Positions 9,601 through 18,309 of a DNA stretch of 64,000 nt are shown here, in pieces. Within the stretch, counting starts at the first letter, position 1. The number at the start of each line of letters is the position of its first letter. The stretch comes from an uncultured Erythrobacter sp. Its GTDB lineage: Bacteria; Pseudomonadota; Alphaproteobacteria; Sphingomonadales; Sphingomonadaceae. The stretch spans positions 62,001 to 126,000 of the forward strand of contig CANMSD010000002.1 in the NCBI GenBank assembly GCA_947500645.1, given 5' to 3'. The notes beneath the pieces are model-generated. The model had not been told where the DNA came from. It was given only the letters and a program-made list of their open reading frames with translations, and ran no database searches. Made by a program: the position numbers and the translations under genes.

Positions 9601-11326
9601 CCCGGTCCGGCAGCCCATCGTGCCACCGCAGATCCGGTTCATCGATTCGCGGCCTTACACCTTACATATCGAAGAAGGTGAGGCGGTCGGTGCCGTGTCC
9701 GAGCCCCGGGAAAGTCGTTTCTCGCTCGCCGAGGCGCTAGCATCAACCGACGGACAGGAGGGAGGTGCGCAGACGCTCTTCATTGGTCGCATCCATCTGA
9801 ACGGTCGCACCACCTCCAAGCTGCGAATCGATGCTTCCTGGCGCGACTTCGGCCCGGACACGATAAGGCAGGACGAGCAAACAGGTTTGTGGGTAGAGGC
9901 TCCGACTCCTCAAATCGCGCAGCTGTTCGAGGTCGAACCGGACCATGATGAAGATGATCTTGATCTGGCAATCGATCCCCAGTCCAATCCGCGTGGGACT
10001 CATTATTCTTTCCCTGACAACCGTGCGCGTAGGCTGGAACTGCGACCGGTGGCCGCGTCACGCTTTTCAGACTTCTACCCGGGAGAGGACGGACTTGATG
10101 GTCAACGCCCTACCGGAAAGCTGGCGTCCACCGAAGTCGGCGGCGAGACCGAGGTGCATTGGGTGAAGTGCGGTTTTCGCCCGGACGCACCCAGCATCGA
10201 CCGCCTCCTCCCGGTCTTCTTCAATGCCGAGAACAGGTCGGAAAGGCGCACGACCACTTTTGCCCGGCGCAGCGCCATCCGGATCTTTCTCCACGGCCGC
10301 TCGAAACAGGGGCCTGAGGCGAGCAAGGGCTGGTTCCATTCGGGCGAGGGCGAAAAGCTGGCATTGGTGTTCGACCACAAGAGCGACCGCAACCCTTGCG
10401 AATATTTCGACGAAGCCAACCCGATCAGCCGGTTCGCTCGCCTGTTAACCCGTTGGGGTCGCGATCCTGTTCAGGATACCGCCCCATCGGGCACCAAGAA
10501 CCTGCGTCCGCGACATATTCGCGGGGCCAAGATTATAACAGACCTCAAGCTCTATACCGAAACCAAGATGAATGGCACATCGCCCTCGAAGGCTAAGCCT
10601 GTCGTTCCCTATGCGGTGGTCGATGCGGCGATCCTCGAGCCGGTCCTAGATCCGGAACTAGGGCTATATTGCGATGTCGAGATCGGCGATCCCGACCAGC
10701 CGCCTTCGCGCGATCGGGCGGAGAAGGACACACATCTCGACAATTTCGAAAAGGGTTACATGCCATTCGTTACCCTAGGCCTTGCGCGCTATCAGGAACA
10801 CGCCCTTGAACATGCAGTGGGTGTTGACTGTGAGCCGGATGTCGACTGCCGACTGTCCCATGTCGCGCCAAAGACTATTCAGGTCCTGCCTTACCGTCAC
10901 GGAACGGTGCGCCGGATTGGCATTCAAAAAGTGCGCATCGAGATCAGGGGACAAATCTCGCGTCCCAGGCCAGAAATTTTCGATTCCGAACTTGAAGTCA
11001 GGCTGCTCGAACTCAAGAGGGCGGCCCCTTATCCTAGTACCCGGACGGCCTGGTTCCCGGTCTCGATCTCGGGCCGCGAAATAGTTCACCACGCGATCAG
11101 ACTTTCTGAAGAGAAATATCCCGCATACAAGAAGAACGCGGTCGATGGTCTTGTCTGGGAGCTTGAATTTGACCTACCCACATTTGCGCGACGTCCACGA
11201 TTTGCCGTGCAGATAGACGAGTATGAGCTGCTGGACGTCGTAGATGATGTCCATGCGGCTAGCGACAAGCCCCATTGCGAGCGCCGTGGCCCGGTCTTTT
11301 CCAAGTTCGTCGAGCTCCGGGACTAG
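6608..11326 (+). CDS. Giant protein of unknown function, 1572 residues
   Basis: It starts at GTG 6608, preceded by an AGGAG-like ribosome site at 6596-6600 that partly follows the stop of the upstream giant gene. The spacing suggests translational coupling and a shared operon. The protein is acidic, Pro- and Arg-rich, with no signal peptide or membrane segment, so it is probably cytoplasmic. Residues about 240-300 form a helical segment; most of the rest looks like successive beta domains. A short Cys-Cys-Pro-Pro motif occurs near residue 635. I recognise no family. The strict pairing with the preceding giant protein suggests that they form one complex or one delivery/defence apparatus, but that is inference. 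Confidence 0.85.
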   Translation: MPSEVHIDALAIPDRVDEDGKCRIAIQLVPTMKQTHAGVIDANNWPREINKRVKKVRLHVGSLGEDGRVSRLKAVDCQTDLAEIFGPAQGQSGSSGLLERANSKWRETFLGGTNGDPWSKILGDMAIGNGEGALEALFMRQEPSVFSPPGTVIEELLERLYKTAQQVVVDDEIDRVQTLKSLDFGRGIYRPTHKTLFPWRDLATALRLEERRDHCVFTRRESYATLVDAKQAPAGASRTALIAQMEAAVENAVQARVTLDRFFDRNEEPLTAKDALDALLEKAMELSESTTALDEFSQALLGTDNPDPNQKAPEDSDGEPEEFGQRKLGTILSFPTIAKYFGMCADITFSPDSLLGIDNAVLAVEIISESGAQARDDELAWTAFRLERTQAGELFFVPQSSNRQFRERKIDVGMVDLNEQLAIGLPAYKLSTNGTPHTLARLDEKARLVSERIATGRMNPEDPIPLPAKSTRGMVLYYKNKKADQISRKAAEAVNAFSELKVSYAQDLFQGMRVDVHLDAIGSDGPKGSPDETRWRPLTERFVRYAKEDIDQRFLNNPMVARLNYRDNAIVTAPPEEKTVAGEVEDWVWEEEFIWGGSSMAAPSPQEPIPLTKDDVPISITISLPDSAVNPTACCPPLRLGRAYRLRARAALPMGCGLTFDDAEQASWRDAHAFPQFSTNNDFIYHRHEAIGAPPVLLPWDSPLVTMQDAQPARAEIAVAAEVRPSPELMVAGDDWRWPGDRRILIPPRLALDEAEQQGQHDREWSGDPEVPEGAFEQDIQIALCGEGGVLPEARGGKIIYQVGKSYMEYDGTPTGRPHVPDGSSPRGAVFLPDARFAGEQRKAMYRLKNDDHVPQPRYYPDAWSRQMVARLKPVEGFSVSNGQRQFYFWPRDDASSQRSAKPVQIELRANRNIKGARIGDPAPVRIRVPGTSRPIEIDNISVDLGPGEIVDLEIFTRADNEGIATAHGAAYPLEKLDNSEHIPIPQLVHTRVLRLVHPVRQPIVPPQIRFIDSRPYTLHIEEGEAVGAVSEPRESRFSLAEALASTDGQEGGAQTLFIGRIHLNGRTTSKLRIDASWRDFGPDTIRQDEQTGLWVEAPTPQIAQLFEVEPDHDEDDLDLAIDPQSNPRGTHYSFPDNRARRLELRPVAASRFSDFYPGEDGLDGQRPTGKLASTEVGGETEVHWVKCGFRPDAPSIDRLLPVFFNAENRSERRTTTFARRSAIRIFLHGRSKQGPEASKGWFHSGEGEKLALVFDHKSDRNPCEYFDEANPISRFARLLTRWGRDPVQDTAPSGTKNLRPRHIRGAKIITDLKLYTETKMNGTSPSKAKPVVPYAVVDAAILEPVLDPELGLYCDVEIGDPDQPPSRDRAEKDTHLDNFEKGYMPFVTLGLARYQEHALEHAVGVDCEPDVDCRLSHVAPKTIQVLPYRHGTVRRIGIQKVRIEIRGQISRPRPEIFDSELEVRLLELKRAAPYPSTRTAWFPVSISGREIVHHAIRLSEEKYPAYKKNAVDGLVWELEFDLPTFARRPRFAVQIDEYELLDVVDDVHAASDKPHCERRGPVFSKFVELRD

Positions 11327-11677
11327 GCCTCGGTACTCGCCCGTGTCAGCCGCACACTTGCTCAATGTGACTGGTCGAGCCTTGCTGGGCTTTGTGTCCA
11401 TGCTCCGCAAGCCGCTTCACCGGCAGAAATAGTCAAGGTACGCATTCTTGACGTCGCCGCCCCGGTTGGAACAATCGAGCAAACGGTCGGCGTTCACCCT
11501 CAAAATTGCCGATGAACAATAATCATTTCAAACAATTTGGGCCGGAACCGGTCAGTCCGGTTTTAGATGGTCTAGTTCGAAAGCTGCCTTATTGCAGTTT
11601 GGCCATTGCGAATGATCCAGCATTGCGGTCCAAGGGCTTAAGCAGGCAGAATTCTTTCCACCTCGTGGCAGCTTCGA
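11327..11677. other. Gene-free gap between convergent island genes
   Basis: About 350 bases separate the stop of the second giant gene from the stop of the leftward 377-residue gene. Short open frames here (for example 11506-11748 +) overlap the neighbouring gene antisense and have no ribosome site. I see no clear T-tract terminator, tRNA or repeat. Confidence 0.5.
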
Positions 11678-12811
11678 TCAAATCAGGATGGTCTGTAGCC
11701 ACTTCAATGCGGCTGCAATGGCTGCGTCTAGTCCCGGAACGATTGTAGTCAAAATAAGTGTTCCGAACCCAATTGCCGTCGCTGTCCCAGCCGTCTTTCC
11801 AATTGCTTTGGCAAATTCATGGGTCGCCAGATCGATCTTCGGCATCAACCACGCCCTGAAACGCTGCAGGCGTGTTGCCGCTTCGACGACCACACTAGGA
11901 TCCGGTGAATCGGCGTCCATTTGCTCAGAAAGCACAACCGTAGTTTCGCGGAGTTCATCTTCAAAACCATCCGGAAGTGGGTTGCCTTCGTCATCCAGGG
12001 CCGGGCCGTTATGGCCCATGCCGCCGTGTTCGGGCTGTCGAGAATCGATCGCCGCGATAAGATCCTGTACGGCTTGTTTTAGCTCTGCCGCCGCAGATAG
12101 TGCTGCCGGAGTTTCGAGAACTGTGCTCGCCCCACTCTTCAGTGCATCGTCAATCTCTTGCAGCGTCTGAGGACCGAAGCTTTCATAATATTCCTCGGCA
12201 GCGCGCAGCTGATCGGGATGAGCTGGCGAAGGTGCCCATTCGAATGTACCGTCAATTTCTATTTCGTCGACCGCACTTTCAATAATCTCTTCGGCGACGA
12301 TGCCGCCGAATTTATCTTCAAGCTCGCCTCTCGTTTCATATGGGCCTCCATGAACATATTGGTAGCCGCCTTCTCGGCCGTCATAGGGGGTTTCCTGTGC
12401 CGGATCCCAGAACTGGGAGTGGAACCACGCTATGATGTATTCTAGCTGCTTCTCCGTTGAGAGTGCCCGTAGCTGATCAGCTATGAAGTCAGGCAGATCT
12501 GCATGATCTTCGAGGCGATCCCAATTCTCGTCGGGCTCGAAACCGGTTTCGAACGTGAAGTTGGTCTCAAGCTCGTGGCCGTTGATGTCCTGGTCAGAGT
12601 CATTGAACATGCCGACGGGATACTCCCACGCCGACCATGACAGCGTGCCTAACTCTGGATGCTCAACATGCCCAAGGTATTGGATTTCAGACCCCATGTT
12701 GCGCTCGTCAGCGCTGACCTGATTCCAGTCTAGATCATTTGCTTTGACGACGTAACTTTGCCCATCATCCTTGCTTTTGATTACCGCCTGCCCGGTTGGT
12801 GTTATTGGCAT
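11678..12811 (-). CDS. Unrecognised acidic protein with GHNGP motif and hydrophobic C-terminus
   Basis: This 377-residue protein begins with ATG at 12811. The N-terminal half is acidic and aromatic-rich, with conserved-looking patches: a WSAWEYPVG segment near residue 58 and a GGYQYVHGGPY segment near 150. Around residue 265 is GMGHNGPALDD. Motifs of this GHN(x)P type recur in many uncharacterised alphaproteobacterial proteins, which I recall from general knowledge. The last 35 residues are hydrophobic and could form one or two membrane helices or a buried amphipathic hairpin. It is divergent from the ABC-3C operon and convergent with the giant genes. A role in conflict or defence is possible from context only; no function is assigned. 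Confidence 0.75.
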   Translation of the reverse strand: MPITPTGQAVIKSKDDGQSYVVKANDLDWNQVSADERNMGSEIQYLGHVEHPELGTLSWSAWEYPVGMFNDSDQDINGHELETNFTFETGFEPDENWDRLEDHADLPDFIADQLRALSTEKQLEYIIAWFHSQFWDPAQETPYDGREGGYQYVHGGPYETRGELEDKFGGIVAEEIIESAVDEIEIDGTFEWAPSPAHPDQLRAAEEYYESFGPQTLQEIDDALKSGASTVLETPAALSAAAELKQAVQDLIAAIDSRQPEHGGMGHNGPALDDEGNPLPDGFEDELRETTVVLSEQMDADSPDPSVVVEAATRLQRFRAWLMPKIDLATHEFAKAIGKTAGTATAIGFGTLILTTIVPGLDAAIAAALKWLQTILI

Positions 12812-13135
12812 CGTTCACCTTCTCGAGAAAAAATTTGATGAAAAGCCTTATCAACCTCCGAATAGGCCGCTTCCATTCTTTTGCTTGTAGCGATCAGTCG
12901 CCAGTTTAGTTGGAAACCTGCCAGTCAAGACCCAACCAAATTTTATCTTATCGGTGCAGACTCGAATTACTTAGCGAAGATCACTCACTCGTCTGAGCCG
13001 ATATAGAGGACCCGCTCTGACGTTGCGAAGAAGATTGAGCTTTGACTCGCAGCAGCATGTTCTTGATCGCTACAGTCCTAATCAAAGTGGGGGCAAGTTC
13101 TTGACAAGAAATTACTTCTGCACTCTGTTCAGGCG
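12812..13135. other. Divergent intergenic region upstream of ABC-3C operon
   Basis: About 320 bases lie between two divergent starts. It must hold the promoters of the GHNGP-motif gene and the ABC-3C operon. A TTGACA box is at 13101-13106, but the sequence 17 bases downstream is a poor -10 and would leave almost no leader, so I do not call it. No gene seen. Confidence 0.4.
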
Positions 13136-14308
13136 ATGACAGAGGAGGCAGAGATATCCAGTAGTTCAGCGGTTGGCCCAGCAGCTGGCTACTTCTATCA
13201 GCTGCGATACGGTTTGCTGCGCGCACTTGAGCACTTCCCAAAGAATCCGACGTCGATCATTTCTATCGAAACTCTAGATGATGTCTCAATAGCTGGCGCT
13301 AGTCTGACAGTCGATAGCCAGCTCAAGCATAGTATCGACCCCAACAAAAAGATCTCGAAATTCAGCCCTGCGATCTGGCGGACGCTTGCAATCTGGCTTG
13401 GCCGCTTGCGTCAGGGTGTGGACGACCATCACGAATTCCATTTCATCACGACCGCTGAGGTCGACGATGAAAATCCGTTGCATCACCTTCGCCCCGTGCC
13501 AACCGATCTCGATGTCAATGCGGCGCTCCAAGGATTGGAAGAGGCAGCAACAAGCTCTTCGAGCGCAACCACCTCGAACGACCGCTTGGCCTTTTTGGAG
13601 GCTTCAGATGGAGAGAAGCTGTCGTTAGTGCGGCGCATTCGGCTTGCCGACACCAAGCCAAATCTTGAAGCAATCGCAACCGATATCGAACAACAAATTC
13701 GCTACGCCTGCGAAGGGGAACAAGTCGCAAGTTTTCGTAGGGATCTAGAAGGTTGGTGGATCGGACGCGTGTTCGACAAATGGGTTGCTGATGGCGGTGC
13801 GCAAATCGAGCTTGAGGAGCTTGGCACGCAAGTGAGCTTCTTAAAGGAACGCTACAAGCTGAGTGAACTCCCGCTTGATGTGCCGGAACAGGATTGCGAA
13901 GATCTGATGGAAGACAGCGTCTTCATTAAGCAGGTCCGCGCGGTAACTGAAAGCGAACGTCGATTGCGCAATGCGCAAAAAGCGTTTCTGCGTGCCAAAG
14001 TGCAAAGGTCGAAATGGGTGCGCGAGCATCGTATTGATCCGACTGAACTCGAAGGTTTCGACAACGAATTGCGAGACAGATGGGAAGCTCATCACGCTAG
14101 CGAATGCGACTTGCTTTCGTCTGGAGCCACATCTGACGACAAGATCGAAGTGGGCAGATCTGTTTTGCGATGGGCCGAGACGAACGAAGTGCCAATTAGG
14201 TCAACTCGAAGCGTCTACCTCACCAGCGGCTCATATCATGCATTGGCTGATGCCCTAGCCGTCGGATGGCATCCGGATTTCTCCGATCTGTTTGGTAGTG
14301 ACAAATGA
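13136..14308 (+). CDS. ABC-3C system effector with DUF4297/Cap4-like nuclease N-terminus
   Basis: This 390-residue protein starts the three-gene operon. The N-terminus shows the pattern of DUF4297/Cap4-like restriction-endonuclease-fold domains: GYFYQ at residues 18-22, an acidic E45-x3-D49 (ETLDDV), and Q62-x-K64 (QLKH), followed by a helical Trp-rich stretch. This would be a DNA-cleaving head. The remaining 250 or so residues are helical and probably form the C-terminal domain that docks on the ABC ATPase in ABC three-component systems. The stop overlaps the next start (ATGA, 14305-14308). The family assignment rests on remembered motifs and operon architecture; the exact CTD subtype cannot be told without a profile search. 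Confidence 0.7.
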   Translation: MTEEAEISSSSAVGPAAGYFYQLRYGLLRALEHFPKNPTSIISIETLDDVSIAGASLTVDSQLKHSIDPNKKISKFSPAIWRTLAIWLGRLRQGVDDHHEFHFITTAEVDDENPLHHLRPVPTDLDVNAALQGLEEAATSSSSATTSNDRLAFLEASDGEKLSLVRRIRLADTKPNLEAIATDIEQQIRYACEGEQVASFRRDLEGWWIGRVFDKWVADGGAQIELEELGTQVSFLKERYKLSELPLDVPEQDCEDLMEDSVFIKQVRAVTESERRLRNAQKAFLRAKVQRSKWVREHRIDPTELEGFDNELRDRWEAHHASECDLLSSGATSDDKIEVGRSVLRWAETNEVPIRSTRSVYLTSGSYHALADALAVGWHPDFSDLFGSDK

Positions 14309-14787
14309 CACCGGAAACCCTTCGTCTCCTGAATCCGGCTTTCTTGGCCACCGTGATTGGTCACGCAGCGGCTGGATATGTCGAGCACAAAGATCAAGCG
14401 CTCCCCTTCGCTATGGCGTTCATTATTCCGCCGCTGGTCCTTCACAAAGATACGCGTGTCGTCCTGCCGAAAATGATCACATCAAAACTTCCAGATTGGG
14501 CGCACAAAAACTCGGCTGAATTGGCATTCTTGCCAGACCATACACGCGAACTGCAGGCTGCTGTCAGGAGCGCGATAATGATCGGCACACATTTCGACAT
14601 CATCAAGTTCGATGATACTGCTCGGATACGTGTCGGATCGCAATTCAATCCCAGATCAGCCCAGAAAGAACTGAAACATTCGGATGAGGTCAAGGATATC
14701 ATGAAGAAGAGTCAATTCATGGGGCGGTGGCTTTCTGTTTCAGGCAACCAACCAACGGTCCTTAGCATCCTAGGTATTGGCTTCTGA
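14305..14787 (+). CDS. ABC-3C system middle component
   Basis: This 160-residue protein overlaps the effector gene by four bases and ends one base before the ATG of the ATPase gene, so the three are translationally coupled. Small proteins in this position, between an effector and a DUF3732-type ATPase, are the 'middle components' of ABC three-component systems, thought to bridge ATPase and effector. The sequence starts MTPETLRLLNPAFLAT and contains an NPAFLA-type segment I associate with this family, then a mixed alpha/beta body ending in TVLSILGIGF. No catalytic motif is visible. The assignment leans on context. Confidence 0.7.
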   Translation: MTPETLRLLNPAFLATVIGHAAAGYVEHKDQALPFAMAFIIPPLVLHKDTRVVLPKMITSKLPDWAHKNSAELAFLPDHTRELQAAVRSAIMIGTHFDIIKFDDTARIRVGSQFNPRSAQKELKHSDEVKDIMKKSQFMGRWLSVSGNQPTVLSILGIGF

Positions 14788-14788
14788 T

Positions 14789-16699
14789 ATGCGCATCGGT
14801 GAAATCCTCGTTTACAGCTACAACGGCCAATGACGTAAGATCAGCTTTTCTGCGAGTGGGCTGAACATCATCACCGGCGAATCCAAGTCAGGAAAATCAG
14901 CGATCATCCACATTCTCGACTACTGCCTCGGGTCGAAGAATTGCCATGTGCCGCTCGGCATAATCAGAGAAAAAGTGGCTTGGTATGCGGTCAAACTAAT
15001 ACTTGACGACGGCGAGCTGTTCATTGCGCGTAAGAACCCTGATGGCGGCAAGAAGACCTCGCATGAGATTTTCCTTGATACCGAACCTGACACTGTCCCT
15101 ATTTCACACGAGCAGCTCGAAGCCAACGCGAACTTGGAAGGTTTGCGCGGTCTTCTTGCGTCGGCTGTAGGGATCGATGAGAATCTGCATGTGCCAGCAG
15201 AGGGGCAGACACGCGATCCGCTCGAAGCAAACTTTCGTCACGCGATCATTTATAGCTTCCAGGACCAGAGCCTGATCGACAACAAGAACCAGCTCTTCTA
15301 CGGCCAGAACGAGTCCTTCGTCGAGTTGGCTATTCGCGATACGCTACCGTATTTCCTCGGAGCGGTGGATCAAGACGAGTTGCTCAACCAAAATCGCCTA
15401 ACAAACATGAAAAGGCGATTGAAGCAGCTCGAGAAGCAGCTTGCGATTGCAATTAGCTGGCAGGACGCAGCGATAGATCGTGCGCAATCATTCCTTGCCG
15501 AGGCGCGCCAAGTGCGACTCATAGCGCCAGAACAACGTCCTGTACTACCGGACGCTGTGTTCGAGTTGCTAACTGAAGTTCCGTTCATGACGCTCGAAGA
15601 TCCGGAATTCATGGACATGGATGACGAACTCGAAAAACTGGAAGATGAGCGAGATGGACTGAGGGACGAGTATTTCGCTGTTGGCAGGCGCATCGATGAT
15701 GCACTGAGCCTTTCGGTCAGCCGAAAAGAATACGGAACTGAGCTTCTTGAACAGCGCGTACGTCTCTCGCTCTTGCCAGAGACCGGTGACGAAACCGTGG
15801 TTTGTCCTCTTTGCCACAAAGTAGACCAAGACAGCGAAGAGCTGCTTGCCCTTCTCAACGGCGAAATTTCTGACGTATCCGATAGAATCGCTGAGCTTCA
15901 GGTGCACGGTCCACGGCTCCAAGCCCATATCTCGCGCTTGGAAACACGACAAACGGAACTGCGTGAGCGAATTTCGAGCAGTCAGGCCCAGATCAATGGG
16001 ATTTTGTCGCAAGCAGAGCAACTTCGCGAGATACGCGACCTGCAAGCAAGACGCGCGCGCGTTCAAGGTCGGATAAGTGCGTTTCTCGAACAGCAGAGCT
16101 CCTCAGAGGAACACGACGAACTGGAACTGAAGGCGGAGGAACTGAGACGGTCCATTGCGCAGATCGAGTCCAACATTGATGGTGACGACTTCTATGCGCG
16201 ACTTCGAAATGCAGAGGCAAATCTCGAGCGGTTAATGTCAAAGTACGCACGCGAACTTCAACTTGAACATTCGGACGGACAAACTCGGCTTGATACTCGT
16301 CGGCTTACGGTAGTGTCGGAAACGCGCTACGGCTCGATCCCACTTGAGGATATGGGTAGCGGTGACAATTGGGTTGGCTGTCACGTAATTTCGCACATCG
16401 CATTGCACAATTGGTTCAGGTCCAAAGATAGGCCCGTCCCGGCCTTTGTTGTTTTCGACCAACCCTCAAAAGCGCATTATCCGCCCGAACTCGAAGATCT
16501 CACCGATGTTGATGATGATGATCGACAATCGGTAGTTCGCTTGTTCAGATTCATGCACGAAAAAGGCCAAATGGATCGGCCCTTTCAAACTATCGTGCTC
16601 GACCACGCCGATGAGAAAGAAGATTGGTTTCAGGACAGTGTTATCGAGCGCTGGCGAGAGGGGAACAAGTTGGTTCCTGACGAATGGCCATCTCGATAG
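14789..16699 (+). pseudogene. ABC-3C SMC-like ATPase (DUF3732), interrupted by in-frame TGA at codon 15
   Basis: The natural start is ATG 14789, one base after the middle-component stop. Fourteen codons (MRIGEILVYSYNGQ) are followed by TGA at 14831-14833. The same frame then runs on without a break to 16699 and holds the whole ATPase: Walker A GESKSGKS (14876-14899), a coiled-coil middle with a CPLCH zinc-hook-like motif (about 15804-15818), an SGDNW signature (about 16356) and a FVVFDQPS Walker B (about 16444). These are the hallmarks of DUF3732 ATPases. The first ATG after the stop (14948) lies beyond Walker A and would give an inactive protein. Either the gene is dead, a non-ATG start such as CTG 14861 rescues Walker A, the TGA is read through, or the base is an error. 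Confidence 0.75.
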
Positions 16700-16906
16700 A
16701 CCAGGAGAATCGATTCGTATGGAGAGTTTGGCGGCTTGACCGCTATCGGGACTACAAATGGCCGGCGCTAGTGTCCAAGATTGGGGCGCAAACCGGTCGA
16801 GCGCTTTGACGCTGAGAAGCCATCGCAAAGCGATTAGACCATTTGATCTTCGCCACATGTGCGCATGGCAAAACCAGGACCGTGAAAATTCTAAAGCCCC
16901 TGCACT

Positions 16907-18145
16907 TCAGGTCGGCCTTCCCATCATTACCAGTTGAGTAAATGGCAAAACCTTCGCCCCTGCCTTCAGGTCATCCAAATAGTCGCTCCACCATTGGGCC
17001 ATCTGCACGCGCTCGTCCCAATAGTTGCCGCGATTGTAGATGCCTCTGATCGCATTGCTATCGCCGTGCGCGAGTGCACGCTCAATAGCGTCTGGGTGCC
17101 ACTTCCCGCTTTCGTTGAGGAAGGTTGAAGCGGTCGAGCGGAAGCCGTGTGCGGTCACCACGTCGGGGCCGTAGCCCATCCGGCGCATTGCCTGGTTGAT
17201 CGAGTTGTCGCTCATGTATTTCAAGTGCGATTGCTGGGCGGGGAACATCTTCTCGAAGCCGCCTGTGTGGCAGTGCAGCTCGCGTAGTAGGAGCATCACT
17301 TGGTCCGACAAGGGCACCGCATGAAGGCGACGCAGCTTAGTCCGCTCGGCGGGAATGTTCCAAATGCGCTGACCCCAGTCGATCTCGGACCATTGCCCCA
17401 TTCGCATCTCGCCAGGACGGGTCATGATGTGGGGCAGTATCTGCATGGCAATGCGGACCAAGGGCGTACCCGTAAACTCGTCGATATCGCGTAGCAGCTG
17501 ACCGAACTTGTCGGGGTCAAGAATGGCTGCGCGATGGGTCACGATCGGGGTGGCCAAAGCGTCGCCCAGATGGGCCGCTGGATCACTCTTGCAGAGCGAA
17601 CAGGCGATCCCGTGCCGGAACACCCTGCTGGCCAATGCACGTGTCCGGTTGGCGCTCTCGCGGTGCCCTCTTCGTTCGATCTTCTTGAGGCTTTCGAGCA
17701 CCTCGACCGGCTCGATATCGTTGATCGGGCGCCGCCCGATGTCGGGCTCAAGTAGCGAGACATACCACCGCGCTTTGCGGATGGTTGATGCCGCCTTCCC
17801 ACTGTCCTCCATACGCACCTTGATGAAGTCTTCGGCGACGCTCTTGAAGCTATTCCCGGCATTCATCCGTGCCTGACGCTTCTTCCGTTTGCGTTCAAGC
17901 GTGGGATCGATTCCATCGAGAACCTTGAGCCGCGCCACGTCCCTCCGCTTGCGCGCATCGGCGAGGGAGATGTCCGGCCATGCACCCAAGGCCATCCGCT
18001 TTTCCCTTCCGGCGATGCGAAACTTGTATCGCCAGAGCTTCGAGCCGTTCGGAAACACCTCCAAATAGAGGCCTTTTGAGTCGGTTTTCCGAAATGACAC
18101 GTTTTTCGGGCGTAACTTACGGATTTCTTGCGCTAAAATCGGCAT
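16907..18145 (-). CDS. P4-type tyrosine integrase of the island
   Basis: This 412-residue protein has the layout of P4-like integrases. An N-terminal DUF4102 arm-binding domain (about 1-85, with the GLYLEV and WRYKFRI pattern) is followed by a SAM-like core-binding domain and a catalytic domain. The catalytic domain has Arg in TRPGEMR (about 240), His-x-x-Arg in AHGFRST (about 335), and the YNR tyrosine motif (about 368) followed by the usual VQMAQWWSDYL tail. It catalyses site-specific recombination between a tRNA-borne attB and the element's attP. It reads away from the neighbouring tRNA-Thr, which is the likely attachment site. It looks intact. Four GGGGGCATG repeats cover its start and upstream region. 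Confidence 0.93.
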   Translation of the reverse strand: MPILAQEIRKLRPKNVSFRKTDSKGLYLEVFPNGSKLWRYKFRIAGREKRMALGAWPDISLADARKRRDVARLKVLDGIDPTLERKRKKRQARMNAGNSFKSVAEDFIKVRMEDSGKAASTIRKARWYVSLLEPDIGRRPINDIEPVEVLESLKKIERRGHRESANRTRALASRVFRHGIACSLCKSDPAAHLGDALATPIVTHRAAILDPDKFGQLLRDIDEFTGTPLVRIAMQILPHIMTRPGEMRMGQWSEIDWGQRIWNIPAERTKLRRLHAVPLSDQVMLLLRELHCHTGGFEKMFPAQQSHLKYMSDNSINQAMRRMGYGPDVVTAHGFRSTASTFLNESGKWHPDAIERALAHGDSNAIRGIYNRGNYWDERVQMAQWWSDYLDDLKAGAKVLPFTQLVMMGRPT

Positions 18146-18220
18146 TTGGGGGCATGACCTTTCTGATTGGCGTTATGCCCCCTTTCATGCCCCCAAATGG
18201 TGATAGACGTGGGGGCATGA
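18145..18220. repeat. Four GGGGGCATG/CATGCCCCC repeats at integrase 5' end
   Basis: TTTGGGGGCATGA (18145-18157) is the exact reverse complement of TCATGCCCCCAAA (18185-18197). Between them is TATGCCCCC (18174-18182), and a further GGGGGCATGA follows at 18211-18220. The cluster abuts the integrase start codon and lies between the integrase and tRNA-Thr. Such short repeats are plausible arm-type integrase or excisionase sites, or operators controlling the integrase promoter. Confidence 0.6.
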
Positions 18221-18309
18221 CGCGGGACAAAGCGGGAACATCAGAAAGTTACAAATACCCCAAAAACCGCTGAAAATCAACGGTTTCGGGACGATTTGGG
18301 AGAAAGCTC

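Noticed and set aside
16466..16858. 130-codon minus-strand frame over the ATPase end
   Set aside because: Mostly antisense to the conserved ATPase C-terminus; no ribosome site or family pattern.
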